64,000 nucleotides of DNA from the NCBI RefSeq assembly GCF_002796545.1, contig NZ_CP024895.1, positions 62,001-126,000 on the forward strand. Direction: 5' to 3'. A program made the translations under genes and the position numbers. Below the pieces are notes generated by a model. It was not told the origin of the DNA, did not search any database, and saw only the letters and a program-made list of their open reading frames with translations. Positions 1 to 8,409 of this stretch are shown one piece after another. The DNA comes from Amycolatopsis sp. AA4. GTDB lineage: Bacteria; Actinomycetota; Actinomycetes; Mycobacteriales; Pseudonocardiaceae. Numbering within the stretch: the first letter of the stretch is position 1; each line of letters opens with the position of its first letter.

Positions 1-1
1 C

Positions 2-781
2 AGCCTCGCCGACTACGCCGCCCGCAGCGGCGACGCATCCGCCCGCGAGGCCGCCACCCACATCGCGGCCGCGGTCGCGGGCCGCCTCGCCGACCCACTC
101 GCCAGCCCGTCACGCCCGGGCCCGATCGGGCTCATGCACGGCGCCAGCGGACCCGCGCTGCTGTTCATCCGCATGTTCGAGCACACCGGCGACACCGGCT
201 ACCTCGACCTCGCCGCCGCCGCCCTCGACCTCGACCTGCACGCCAGCCTCGAACCCGCGCCCGGGAGCTGGGCGCTGCGCACGCCGCGGCCACGCATGTA
301 CCTCGCCGACGGCATCGCCGGAATCGCCCTCGTCCTCAACCGCTACCTCGCCCACCGCGCCGACGACCGCCTCACCGCCGCCGTCGCCGCCATCGCCCGG
401 CCGCTGGGCTCCGGCTACCACTCCCACTCCGGCCTGTTCACCGGCCGCGCCGGCATGATCGCCGCCCTCGCCCGCGCCACGACCCCCGGCTCCGCTGGGG
501 CCGTCGCCGACCAGACCCGTGCGCTGGGCTGGCACGCCCTCGACCGCGACGGAGAAATCGCCTTCCCCGGCGACTACCTCCTCCGCCTCTCCACCGACCT
601 CGCCACCGGCACCGCCGGGATCCTGCTCGCACTCCACAGCACCTGGCACGCCGATGCCGCCGCGTTCCCTTTCCTCGAACCGGCAGCCCCGTGGAACGAC
701 CCGCTGCCCGACGACTTCCGCGCCGACCGCGCACCGCGGCAGCACGGATACCCGAACCCCCGACCACAGGAAAGGAGGTGA
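2..781 (+). CDS. Class III lanthipeptide synthetase (LanKC/RamC-type), C-terminal cyclase end, 5' part outside window
   Basis: The reading frame is open from the first base, so only the C-terminal ~259 residues are present. The visible part looks like the cyclase domain of a three-domain synthetase (lyase, kinase, LanC-like cyclase), with the Gly-rich alpha-barrel repeats LMHGASGPALLF, YLADGIAGIALVL and LFTGRAGMIAAL. I see none of the Cys-Cys-His zinc ligands of class I LanC, which fits class III enzymes of the RamC/AmfT type. The stop codon lies 5 nt before the start of a SapB-like precursor, and the ribosome binding site of that precursor (AGGAGG, 773-778) lies inside the last codons, so the two are coupled. 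The enzyme would phosphorylate, eliminate and cyclise the Ser/Thr/Cys residues of that precursor. A class IV enzyme is the alternative but would normally keep zinc ligands. Confidence 0.8.
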   Translation, partial: SLADYAARSGDASAREAATHIAAAVAGRLADPLASPSRPGPIGLMHGASGPALLFIRMFEHTGDTGYLDLAAAALDLDLHASLEPAPGSWALRTPRPRMYLADGIAGIALVLNRYLAHRADDRLTAAVAAIARPLGSGYHSHSGLFTGRAGMIAALARATTPGSAGAVADQTRALGWHALDRDGEIAFPGDYLLRLSTDLATGTAGILLALHSTWHADAAAFPFLEPAAPWNDPLPDDFRADRAPRQHGYPNPRPQERR

Positions 782-786
782 CCACC

Positions 787-912
787 GTGAACCTCTACGA
801 CCTGCAGACCCTGCCCCACGACCAGGACGACATGGCCGTGCAACAGGACGGCTCCTTCAGCAGCATCCTGATCTGCAACGACAGCACCTTCACCTGCGGC
901 TGGTGCCACTAG
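787..912 (+). CDS. SapB/AmfS-like class III lanthipeptide precursor
   Basis: A 41-residue peptide starting at GTG 787 behind AGGAGG (773-778). The leader begins MNLYDLQTL, the LxDLQ-type recognition motif of class III leaders such as RamS and AmfS. The core reads GSFSSILICNDSTFTCGWCH. Ser23-x2-Ser26-x3-Cys30 fits the labionin pattern exactly, as in SapB. A second ring can be drawn as Ser33-x2-Thr36-x3-Cys40, with Thr where SapB has Ser and an additional Cys37 between the ring residues. The precursor directly follows the synthetase gene. No ABC transporter pair or response regulator, usual in ram/amf clusters, follows it here. By homology the product may be a surface-active morphogen for aerial growth; that role is inferred. 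Confidence 0.88.
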   Translation: MNLYDLQTLPHDQDDMAVQQDGSFSSILICNDSTFTCGWCH

Positions 913-1094
913 AACACCCCGCTCTCGTGCTGATGGGCGAACCCGGCGGCGGGGAACAGCGCGCCCGCTGCGTCGCACCGGGCGCTGCCTGATCCTCGCC
1001 GCCCTCTGCCATCTCTGCATCACCGAACACCCGGCTCGAGCATCCCCTCGGCCGACCGTCGCTGATCAACTCGCGAACGACGGAGGAACACACA

Positions 1095-1541
1095 ATGCGA
1101 GCCTTCCTGAAACGAACAGCTGTGCTGGCGACCCTCGTAGCCGGGCTCTTGACGGCTTTCCTTGCGCCCGCCCGGGCCGCAGAACAGGCGCACGAATACA
1201 CCCCGCAGAACCCGGAATTCATCCACGACACGGACGGAGGCCGATTCGTCGGACGAGTCAGCTTCGACACACCGAACCTCACCTACGCATGGGGTGTCGG
1301 AATCGCGCCCCAGATCGTGTTAGGAATCGTCGGACCGGTGACCGAAAACACCGTCACGAGCTGCGAAGGAAAAGTAGTGGCCAGCTCGCACCATGTCGAG
1401 CCAGCTGATTACATCTTCCACGGCTCGAGCGTTGTCGACACAAACTGCCCGCAGTACACGCTCGACGGCACGCTGAATTTCATGTACCGCGGCGCCGTCG
1501 GCACGATCATCATCCACGACTCGTTCGTTGTTCGGCGGTAA
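1095..1541 (+). CDS. Small secreted protein, unknown function
   Basis: 148 residues. The N terminus is a classical Sec signal (MRAFLKRTAVLATLVAGLLTAF, cleavage after APARA near residue 28), so the mature protein of about 120 residues is exported. It has two Cys residues (in TSCEGK and DTNCPQY) that could form one disulfide, and a beta-rich pattern with many Val/Ile/Thr, ending in IIIHDSFVVRR. A GGAGGA site lies 9-14 nt before the ATG. I do not recognise the family. It follows the lanthipeptide precursor by 182 bp and may be a separate unit. Confidence 0.7.
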   Translation: MRAFLKRTAVLATLVAGLLTAFLAPARAAEQAHEYTPQNPEFIHDTDGGRFVGRVSFDTPNLTYAWGVGIAPQIVLGIVGPVTENTVTSCEGKVVASSHHVEPADYIFHGSSVVDTNCPQYTLDGTLNFMYRGAVGTIIIHDSFVVRR

Positions 1542-1630
1542 GCTGCAGTTCCGGGCCGGTCATCGAGGAACATAGCTGGCGCGGCAGGCGCGCAGCTTCC
1601 GCGTCTGCCGCATCAGCGAGAGAGGCGGTC

Positions 1631-2089
1631 ATGCTTGTTGCCACCAAGGACGACACTGCGGAAAAAAGGGGTGATTTTGCGGCCAATTGTTGCCGTGACG
1701 TCCTTTCAGACCTCCTCGCACATGTTCGCGAGGAAGGCAGCGACCATTCCGCCACATTTATGGTGACGATAACGGACGCCCCGGAGGATCCGGCGTGGCT
1801 TCTCATCGCCTGCAGTGCAGAACCGCCTTGGGTGAACGGGTTCGGCATCGATGCGGAAGCCGACCCCGACCACGTCCTCATGGCCGTGGCCTCGGGGTTG
1901 CAGGACGCCGTCATCGACATGCTCCGCATCACAGTTCCGGCATGCCCAGGCCATCAGCACCCCCTGACTCCGGTGATGCGCGATTCGCCCAGGTGGGAAT
2001 GCCCGCGCGACGCGCGCTACTTTCACTGCCCGATCGGCGGCTACGAGCCCGCACGGCGCTCCCGCTCCGCGGGCGGCACCCCGACATGA
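1631..2089 (+). CDS. Hypothetical protein with C-terminal Cys/His cluster
   Basis: 152 residues starting at ATG 1631 with a purine-rich AGAGAGGCGG upstream. The first ~100 residues are acidic and look like a small alpha/beta domain (HSATFMVTITDAPEDPAWLLIAC; DPDHVLMAVASGLQDAVIDML). The last 50 carry CPGHQH, WECPRD and YFHCPIGGY, a spacing that could hold a metal. I do not recognise the family. The codon pattern (G/C in third position) supports coding. It stands alone between the secreted protein and the M50 protease. Confidence 0.6.
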   Translation: MLVATKDDTAEKRGDFAANCCRDVLSDLLAHVREEGSDHSATFMVTITDAPEDPAWLLIACSAEPPWVNGFGIDAEADPDHVLMAVASGLQDAVIDMLRITVPACPGHQHPLTPVMRDSPRWECPRDARYFHCPIGGYEPARRSRSAGGTPT

Positions 2090-2441
2090 CCGAGCATTCC
2101 ACCGGGCCGTACCGCGCTACAGCACCACACTGGACGTTCACCACGGCTGCAACGCGTTCGTCGACGGCGACACCAGCCCGATCACGCGGGCACGGGCGGT
2201 AACGGCTGCTGGATCCGGACGGTCTCGCGACGGCGCGGTGATCTACACCGCGACGTTCTACGGACCGGAGCGCGTCGGCGCGGAAATCTCGGAATCAACG
2301 GGCGAGTCCATTGACCGGTCTCAGCAGGACCAGACCTGCGCAAACACCAGCTGTGAATGAACCGGTGCCCCCGTCACGCTGGCTCGCGAAAGGTGCATCG
2401 ACGATGCCCGGCCCAGGGCCGGCGATGGAAGGTGTGATCGG
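2090..2441 (+). other. Stretch without a supported gene
   Basis: One frame is open from about 2100 to the stop at 2360 and reads like protein (for example DVHHGCNAFVDGDTSPIT and AVIYTATFYGPERVGAEISE), but it has no plausible start codon near its beginning. It may be the remnant of a gene or the tail of the preceding gene after a frameshift. Nothing else is evident before the GGAAGG ribosome binding site at 2427-2432. Confidence 0.35.
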
Positions 2442-3215
2442 ATGTCCAGGCAGGTACGTGCGAGTCCGGTGTTCCTGGGCTTGCTGGCCCTGACCGCTGC
2501 CGGCGGCGCCCTGGCAGCGGCGGGCGACCCCCTGCCGCTCCTGACCGGCCGCCGGGATCCGCTGCTCGTGGCCGGGGTTTTCACGCTGGTCGCCGCCGGA
2601 TGGGCAGTGTCATTGACCCTGCACGAATTCGGCCACGCTGTTGTGGCCTACCGCGGCGGCGACTACGACGTTGCGGCCAAGGGATATCTCGCCATGGACG
2701 TCCGCCGCTACACCGACCCGGTCCTGTCGATCGTCCTGCCCCTGTTGCTGTTGGCCATCGGGTCCATCCCGCTGCCGGGCGGCGCCGTCTGGCTGAACAC
2801 CTCGGCGCTGCGTACCAGGGCAACAGCCATGTGGGTGTCCCTCGCCGGCCCGCTGACCAATCTTGCGCTCGGCGCCGCTCTCGCGATCACGATCCGGATC
2901 GTGCCGATGCCGACCGGACTCGCGATGGGACTGTCCTACCTCGCGCTGGTCCAAGTCCTCGCGTTCGTCCTGAACATCCTGCCCATCCCGGGACTGGACG
3001 GATACGGCGCCCTCGAGCCCTACCTTCCGCCGCAGGCCCGCAAGCTCGGAGCCAAAGCCCGCCCGTGGGCACCCCTGGCACTGTTCGCCATCCTGATCGC
3101 AGTCCCAGCCGCCAGGGACGCATTCTCCGCCGCCGCCGGCATCGTGTTCGAACAGCTCGGCGGAGGCCAGCAACTCGCAGTGTTCGGCGGGCACCTGTTC
3201 CGCTTCTGGACATAG
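2442..3215 (+). CDS. M50-type (site-2-like) zinc membrane protease
   Basis: 257 residues with about six hydrophobic segments. His61-Glu62-Phe-Gly-His65 is the HExxH zinc motif, placed at the end of a membrane helix, and NILPIPGLDGYGALEPY near residue 180 corresponds to the second conserved motif (N-x-L-P-x-x-x-L-D-G) that supplies the Asp ligand. This arrangement is that of the site-2 protease family, which cuts substrates inside the membrane, often anti-sigma factors or signal peptide remnants. There is no PDZ or CBS domain, so it is a compact version. The start at ATG 2442 is set by GGAAGG at 2427-2432. No anti-sigma factor gene is adjacent, so the substrate is unknown. Confidence 0.82.
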   Translation: MSRQVRASPVFLGLLALTAAGGALAAAGDPLPLLTGRRDPLLVAGVFTLVAAGWAVSLTLHEFGHAVVAYRGGDYDVAAKGYLAMDVRRYTDPVLSIVLPLLLLAIGSIPLPGGAVWLNTSALRTRATAMWVSLAGPLTNLALGAALAITIRIVPMPTGLAMGLSYLALVQVLAFVLNILPIPGLDGYGALEPYLPPQARKLGAKARPWAPLALFAILIAVPAARDAFSAAAGIVFEQLGGGQQLAVFGGHLFRFWT

Positions 3216-3671
3216 CCGAAACCAGCAGTGCCCTGCCGGCCGGACCGAACCACGAAAGCCCAAAGGACGCCTCGCTCCAAGAACCGACCGTCGACATCTC
3301 GTTCCGCGGCGAGCCGCAACGACCGACCCCACCAGACCCGAACTCGCGCGTTCACCTGCCTCCGCGTCCCTCATGGTGCGCCGGACCTCGCCCACAGCGC
3401 AGCGGAGACAGAGCGAACGCCGCGCGAAGACAGGCCGGTCCCGTCAGAGCCCGGGCCTGTTCGTACAGTTCCAGGTCCGGGCTTTCGCCGCACGGCAGCG
3501 CGAGGACGAGCTGCTCGACCGCGCATCGTTCGACCCGGTGCGCACAGCCGCCGACGTCTCCAACCGGGATCGAGGAACCCGGCGATCTGCTCGCCCGACC
3601 TCGAAAAGTCTTGCGGCGCTGCATTTGCGCAGGCTGCGGTTAGTCCACATGGGACAGGGTATCCGCAGGCG
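3216..3671. other. Stretch without a supported gene
   Basis: Several frames are open on both strands, the most protein-like being a 90-codon minus frame (3352-3624; AVEQLVLALPCGESPDLELYEQ) and a plus frame over 3373-3675. Neither has a convincing ribosome binding site or partner gene. I leave it unassigned. Confidence 0.3.
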
Positions 3672-3893
3672 ATGACGAGCACCGGCGCCCGGGAGGGCGC
3701 GTTCCCCACCGCGCACTCGGTCTGCCCCGGGCCGCCGGAATGCCTTGCGCACCTGCACAGCGACTTCGCCGACTTCGACCATTACGTCGACTGCAACCGG
3801 ATCCCCGAGGCGCATTGGGGCGCGGCGTTCTCGGCGTGGGCCGCGCTCGCGACCGGCGGGCCGTTCCCGGTCGGCGTCCGCGTTCAGCCCTAG
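3672..3893 (+). CDS. Small hypothetical protein (73 aa)
   Basis: ATG 3672 opens a 73-residue frame (starts MTSTGAREGAFPT) with two Cys in VCPGPPEC and DCNRIPEAHWG and an aromatic C-terminal half. Third-position G/C is high. The ribosome binding site is weak (GGGACAGGG about 20 nt upstream). Family not recognised. It precedes the methyltransferase gene by 273 bp, which hold a TACTCT -10-like hexamer near 4115. Confidence 0.4.
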   Translation: MTSTGAREGAFPTAHSVCPGPPECLAHLHSDFADFDHYVDCNRIPEAHWGAAFSAWAALATGGPFPVGVRVQP

Positions 3894-4166
3894 TCGGCTG
3901 CGGCGACGAACCGGCGGTCCGGGGCGCCGTCGTGCGTCGTTCTATCCCCGCTGCGCCGGGATGCGACCAGGCCAGCGGGTGTTCGTTCCGACGGGCGGAT
4001 GAGCTCCGCCCGCAGGTGTTGCGCACAGGTCGGTGCGGGCCCTGCGCGGGCCGAGGACAGGATCGGCTGCGCAGTTGTTGGCAGGGTGTTTTCGCGTCGG
4101 CAGCCCCGGACCGCTACTCTCGGTGCGGCTTGGATCACAGTGCCAGTGTGCGGGGAGGTGCGCGTC

Positions 4167-5009
4167 GTGGACCCACGAGATGCGCCGCCGGGGGTCGACC
4201 CCGAACAGTCGAGCGTCGCGCGGGTGTACGACTATCTCCTCGGCGGCAAGTACCACTACGAGATCGACCGGCAGGTCGCCGAGCAGGTCGCGCGGACGAT
4301 GCCGGACGTGGCGGCGCTCGCGCGGGTGAACCGGCATCTGCTCACCCGTGTCTGCCGGTTCCTGAGCCACCACACCGGCATCAAGCAGTTTTTGGACATC
4401 GGGTGCGGCATGCCGGGCACGGAGAACGTGCACGAGATCGTGCAACGCGCGGACCCGCAGACGAAAGTGCTCTACGTCGACTACGACCCGGTGGTGGCCG
4501 CGCATGCGCGGGCCATGCTCGACGAGAACGAGTTCACCGAGTTCGTCCAGGGCGACGTTTTCGACCCGGTCAGCATTCTCGAGCAAGCGACGGTGTCCGA
4601 GCACCTCGACTGGGATGAGCCGATCGCGCTGCTGTTCATGGCGGTCCTGCACCACGACGGGGGCGGCGACCGCGGCCGTGCGGCGGCGGCGACGCAGGTG
4701 CTCATCGACCAGCTCCCGTCCGGGTCCTACGTGGCCATTTCGCACCTGCTGGACCCCGCCGACGGGAGCGAAGACGACCGGACGGTGGCGGAGGTGCTCG
4801 ATGTTGTCCACGGCACCAGCATGAAAGACGTCACGGCCCGCACCCGCGCCGAGATCAAGGAGCTGTTCCACGGCACGGAGCTGATTCCGAGCGGACCGAA
4901 CCAACCGGCGGACATCGAGCTGGCGGCCCGCTGGTGGCCGGACGGCCCTCCGGGGGACCTGTCGGTCGCGGAGCGGATCCTGGCGGCCGGCGTGGCGAAG
5001 AAACCCTGA
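4167..5009 (+). CDS. S-adenosyl-L-methionine methyltransferase, PF04672 (SAV_2177) family
   Basis: 280 residues. The family signature is clear: SSVARVYDYLLGGKYHYEIDRQ at the N terminus, ARVNRHLLTRVCRFL, then FLDIGCGMPGTENVHEIVQ (SAM loop) and VLYVDYDPVVAAHARAML. The family is widespread in actinomycetes as a putative SAM-dependent methyltransferase of unknown substrate. GTG 4167 is chosen because GGGGAGG (4152-4158) sits 8 nt upstream; longer in-frame starts lack a site. A close paralog lies at 25828-26673, whose product shares the MKDVTARTRAEIKELFH and DPVVA segments. The gene stands alone and ends before a strong terminator. Confidence 0.88.
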   Translation: MDPRDAPPGVDPEQSSVARVYDYLLGGKYHYEIDRQVAEQVARTMPDVAALARVNRHLLTRVCRFLSHHTGIKQFLDIGCGMPGTENVHEIVQRADPQTKVLYVDYDPVVAAHARAMLDENEFTEFVQGDVFDPVSILEQATVSEHLDWDEPIALLFMAVLHHDGGGDRGRAAAATQVLIDQLPSGSYVAISHLLDPADGSEDDRTVAEVLDVVHGTSMKDVTARTRAEIKELFHGTELIPSGPNQPADIELAARWWPDGPPGDLSVAERILAAGVAKKP

Positions 5010-5126
5010 CAGCACAACGAGCCAATCGTCGCGTGCGGAAGACGCGCGATGTCCGGGTCAGGGACGGCTTCGGCTTCACGAGCGGGGACCCTTCGCCCGC
5101 ATCCGTGCCGTCGCGAGGAGACGCGA

Positions 5127-5162
5127 GCCCCGCAGCCCGGCGCGTGCGGCGGGCTGCGGGGC
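5127..5162. terminator. Bidirectional terminator hairpin
   Basis: GCCCCGCAGCCCG (5127-5139) pairs perfectly with CGGGCTGCGGGGC (5150-5162), a 13-bp stem with a 10-nt loop. It lies between the converging methyltransferase and AcrVA2-like genes. There is no T run, as is common for actinomycete hairpins. Confidence 0.75.
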
Positions 5163-5203
5163 GCGATGGGTCGGCCCCTCGCGCTCGTTGGGGGAAGAGG
5201 CGT

Positions 5204-6064
5204 TCAGCGCACGAGACGGAGCGTCGGGCGGGTGTCGTAGGTGATGGTCCAGGTCCGCGTCGCCGATGCGGGTGCCCAGCCGCGTCGGCCGCGTTCCGCG
5301 GGCCGGGGCCGGTCGGCGGGGGCGTCGCGGTCGATGTGCCGGGCGGCGGGGTCGATCAGCGCGAGCGCGAGCGGGAGCACGGTCCACGCGGACAAACCAG
5401 GCAGCGCGAGAGGTCCTTCGGGCTTGGCCAGCGCCCGCAGGTCGGCGCCGACGGCTCCGCGCGCGCCGGCGAGCGCGTTGGCGGTCGCGTCGCCGACCGC
5501 GCCGAGGTTGGGCCTGTCGAGATAGACCGGCATCGGTTCCAGGCCCTCCCAGGTGCCGTCGTGGTCGATCAGCAGCCGCAGCTCGGGCCGCCCGGTGTTG
5601 TAGTCGTGCTCCAGGTGCACGAACACGCCGTCCGGCCGGAAGCCGTCCGCTGAGGCTTCATCCGGGCGCTGGTGCTCGGGCCAGACGACGTAGCAGCACC
5701 ACTCCGGCAGCCGCGTCCAGTCCTGCAACGGGGGCAGGACGGCGCGTTCCCATTCGGCTGCGCCGCCGCCGGCCGAACCCCACAGGTCGCGCACCGCGGT
5801 CTCGGCGACCTCGTCGTCCAGGCGGTACACGCCGCGCCCGAGCCGCCACTCCGTCAACGCCGCGATCTTGCCGATGTCCGCCGCGCCGAGCGGGGAGACG
5901 CTGGTGGCGTAGGCGTGCACGGCGGCCATCGGCACCCAGCACCACTCCGGCCAGTCCGTCCCGCTTCCGCGTTGATCGGCGAGCTGGCCGCACGCGGCGA
6001 CCGCGTCCGGATACCGCCTGCGGAACTGCTTCGCCAGCTGGTCTACCCGCGTCGCCGCGTCCAC
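5204..6064 (-). CDS. AcrVA2-like protein
   Basis: 286 residues from GTG 6064, preceded by GAGGAGGAA. The middle and end resemble phage AcrVA2, as far as I can recall that sequence: RGVYRLDDEVAE (AcrVA2 LGIYQLDEEI), then LPEWCCYVVWPEH (LPDWCVYVD), and the C terminus RRGWAPASATRTWTITY with a Trp-rich strand before a final basic residue run. AcrVA2 blocks Cas12a production by causing decay of its mRNA in Moraxella. Homologs are scattered through bacteria with no Cas12a, so the domain may have a general RNA or translation role. No cas gene is seen here. It is divergent from an XRE regulator, 171 bp apart, suggesting joint control. The similarity is judged by eye. Confidence 0.55.
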   Translation of the reverse strand: MDAATRVDQLAKQFRRRYPDAVAACGQLADQRGSGTDWPEWCWVPMAAVHAYATSVSPLGAADIGKIAALTEWRLGRGVYRLDDEVAETAVRDLWGSAGGGAAEWERAVLPPLQDWTRLPEWCCYVVWPEHQRPDEASADGFRPDGVFVHLEHDYNTGRPELRLLIDHDGTWEGLEPMPVYLDRPNLGAVGDATANALAGARGAVGADLRALAKPEGPLALPGLSAWTVLPLALALIDPAARHIDRDAPADRPRPAERGRRGWAPASATRTWTITYDTRPTLRLVR

Positions 6065-6223
6065 GGCGTTCCTCCTCGGTGCCCGTGTCGCCCGGCCCCT
6101 CCGGGCCCCCGCTCAGCACCTGACCCTAGCGGCAGTGCCTCGCCAGGCACGCGACGTCCGCCCGCGTCGACCCGCGCCGCGGCTGCGGCGCCCGGGCGGT
6201 GGCGACCCGGTCAGCCAGGCTCC

Positions 6224-6229
6224 TACGCT
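6224..6229 (+). promoter_or_regulatory. -10 element of a leaderless XRE gene
   Basis: TACGCT lies 6 nt before GTG 6236, the usual distance for a leaderless actinomycete transcript (TANNNT, start codon about 7 nt downstream). Confidence 0.55.
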
Positions 6230-6235
6230 GGAGGA

Positions 6236-7432
6236 GTGAGCGAAACCGCCGAGATCGGCGCCCGGCTGCGGCAAGCCCGGGAGGCGCGGGGGATCTCCCA
6301 GCAAGCGCTCGCGGACGAATCCGGGATCAGCCAGAGCTTTCTGTCCCGACTCGAGTCCGGCGCCCGTCTCCTGACCGGACGCGGCCTGCTGGAGACGTTC
6401 GCTGAGGCGCTGGGGTGCTCGGTCGCCGAGCTGACCGGCCGACCGGATCCGGTCCCCGGCGCCCTGGTGCTGTCCCCGCTGTCGGCCGCGCTGTCGGCCG
6501 CGACGTGGGACGACGTGCCCGACGTCCCGGCCCGCCCGGTCGACGAGCTGGCCCGCCTGGCCGCCGAGGCGAACCGCGCCTCGGCGGACTCCCGCTACGT
6601 CGTCGCGAGCGGCTCCCTGGCAGCGCTGCTGGTCGAGCTGCACGTGCAGGCGGTCGCGGGCCCCGCGCGGGACCGCCGCGCGGCCCTGGCCGCGTTGTGC
6701 GAGGCGTGCATCGTGACGGTGGGCATCGCCCGCAGCCTCGGCGACTATCCCGTCGCGCTCGTGGCGGGGGAGCGCGCCCGGGCTGCCGCCGCCCGGCTGG
6801 AGGACCCCGCCCGCGCCGGGTTCGCGTCGATGTCGACCGCGATCGTGCAGGCCCGCATCGTCGACCGCCCCGCCGCCCTGGCCACCGCCACCACCGCGCT
6901 CGCGGCGCTCGACCGCGCCGACCCCGACGCGGACGACCCCGTCGAAGCCGAGGCCGCGGGCATGCTGCACCTGGCCCTCGCGCAGCTGAACGCGAAGGCA
7001 CGCGACCGGGACGCCGCGTTCGCCCACCTCGCCGAGGCCGCGGCCCTGGCGGCGCGGACCGGCGAGCGCCGGACGCTCCGCTACGACTTCGGCCCGGCCA
7101 ACACCTCGGCCTGGGATCTGTCCGCCCACGCCGAACTCCACCTCGGGCCGCAGCGGGCCGAGCAGATCGTGCGCCGCCGCGGCTACCTGGCGGGCCTGGT
7201 CAGCCTCGACCGCCGCGGCGCGCTGGAATTCGACCTGTGCAGGTGCTTCGCCCAGGACCCGGACGGCGCGCGCGACGACCGCGCCCTCGAGCATCTGAAC
7301 CGCGCCTACCTGGCCGCTCCGGAACGGGTCGGCAACGACCCGCTGTTCGGTCCTCTGGTCGACGGACTGGAGCGACGCGGCCGGCATCAGAACGACGAAC
7401 TGCTCGCCGCGCTCAAGACCCGGGTTCGCTGA
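6236..7432 (+). CDS. XRE-family transcriptional regulator with TPR-like C-terminal domain
   Basis: 398 residues from GTG 6236. Residues 5-62 form a Cro/C1 helix-turn-helix (EIGARLRQAREARGISQQAL ... SFLSRLESGARLL). The rest is an all-helical Ala-rich domain of TPR type (for example LARLAAEANRASADSRYVV, EAEAAGMLHLALAQLNAKARD), the common layout of actinomycete XRE regulators whose C-terminal half senses a peptide or small molecule. The neighbouring divergent AcrVA2-like gene may be its target. A longer upstream frame exists but the -10 element and high-GC shadow argue for this start. Confidence 0.82.
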   Translation: MSETAEIGARLRQAREARGISQQALADESGISQSFLSRLESGARLLTGRGLLETFAEALGCSVAELTGRPDPVPGALVLSPLSAALSAATWDDVPDVPARPVDELARLAAEANRASADSRYVVASGSLAALLVELHVQAVAGPARDRRAALAALCEACIVTVGIARSLGDYPVALVAGERARAAAARLEDPARAGFASMSTAIVQARIVDRPAALATATTALAALDRADPDADDPVEAEAAGMLHLALAQLNAKARDRDAAFAHLAEAAALAARTGERRTLRYDFGPANTSAWDLSAHAELHLGPQRAEQIVRRRGYLAGLVSLDRRGALEFDLCRCFAQDPDGARDDRALEHLNRAYLAAPERVGNDPLFGPLVDGLERRGRHQNDELLAALKTRVR

Positions 7433-7794
7433 CGCGCCCGCGGCGGCCGCGCCGAGCGCGGTTTCCGCCGCGTTCCCCGCGTTGCCCCTCGCAGGCACGC
7501 AGCTTCCGATTCCGGGATCGCCGTGCGGGAATTCGGCATCCGGGCATGACCGAGTCCCCGCGCGCGCTTTTCGACCGCGGCAGGAATCGTTACGCCGCGG
7601 TTATTCGCGGAAGAGGCGCCCGTTCATGTTTCGGCCGATCGGACAGCTGTTATTCGCGGCGGAGGCCGCAATCCGCAACAGGTTCAGAGGGCCGTCCGGC
7701 CGGGAGCATGCGAAATCCGCACACGGCAGTTTTTTCGTCGCGTTATGCCAGTTCGGCATAGGTTTTCGCGCGACCGGGGTTTTATCGTCGTCGC
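7433..7794 (+). other. Intergenic stretch with promoter of the next gene
   Basis: No gene seen. The sequence becomes relatively A/T-rich towards its end. TTATTCGCGG occurs twice (near 7599 and 7650). TATCGT at 7783-7788, 6 nt before ATG 7795, is a likely -10 element of a leaderless transcript. Confidence 0.45.
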
Positions 7795-8409
7795 ATGATC
7801 GGCGAGGGGGCGGCGGGCCGCAGGTGGGTGGTGATCCGCCGTTACCGCGGCGACGGCCGGCGGCACGTCTACCCGGCGGCGTCCGTGCTCGTGCGGCCTC
7901 AGCAGCCGCAGGTGCAGGCGATGTGCCACGCGGAGCTCGGATCGGGGTGGACGCACCCGACGGACATGCTCGACCGCGAGGCGCTGCAAGATCTGGGCAG
8001 CCCGTTCGAGTACTGCCTGGCCTGCTGTATCTGGCTGCAGCGGCACCCCGGGGCGCGGGTGGTCGACGGCGGCGCGGCATGCGACCCCCGCGCGCCGGGC
8101 GCGTTCCCGTCGTCGCCGTCCCTCGCGACGGGCCCCGGCGCGGACTGTGCGGCCGCGGGCCTGACCGGGCCGTCTTCCCTCGCTTCACCCCCGCAGGTGG
8201 GACGCGCCCAGGGGAAGGCGTGCCGCACCGTCCCGGCGCCGGAGCGGACCTCCCCCGTCCGCCGGCGCCCGGAAGGGGGCGGCCCCGGTGACGCAAGCCG
8301 GGGCTGTCCTCCTGCCCGCCGGCCGCGGCGGTCCCGGGCGGTCCGGTCCGTCCGCGTGGCGCCGCGTGGCGCCGCGGTGTCGGGCTGGAGTCCGGCGGCG
8401 CCGCGATGA
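7795..8409 (+). CDS. Hypothetical protein with N-terminal Cys-rich domain
   Basis: 204 residues. The first ~85 form a compact domain with MCHAEL and CLACCIWLQRH, a likely zinc-ribbon pattern (C-H ... C-x2-CC ... H). The last ~110 residues are low-complexity Pro/Arg/Gly and probably disordered. Its TGA overlaps the ATG of the next gene (ATGA, 8406-8409), so translation is coupled, which supports the whole frame. Family not recognised. Confidence 0.6.
   Translation: MIGEGAAGRRWVVIRRYRGDGRRHVYPAASVLVRPQQPQVQAMCHAELGSGWTHPTDMLDREALQDLGSPFEYCLACCIWLQRHPGARVVDGGAACDPRAPGAFPSSPSLATGPGADCAAAGLTGPSSLASPPQVGRAQGKACRTVPAPERTSPVRRRPEGGGPGDASRGCPPARRPRRSRAVRSVRVAPRGAAVSGWSPAAPR

Noticed and set aside
110..745. 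211-codon minus-strand frame over the LanKC gene
   Set aside because: Gly/Val/Glu-rich shadow of the synthetase; no ribosome binding site and no recognisable domain.
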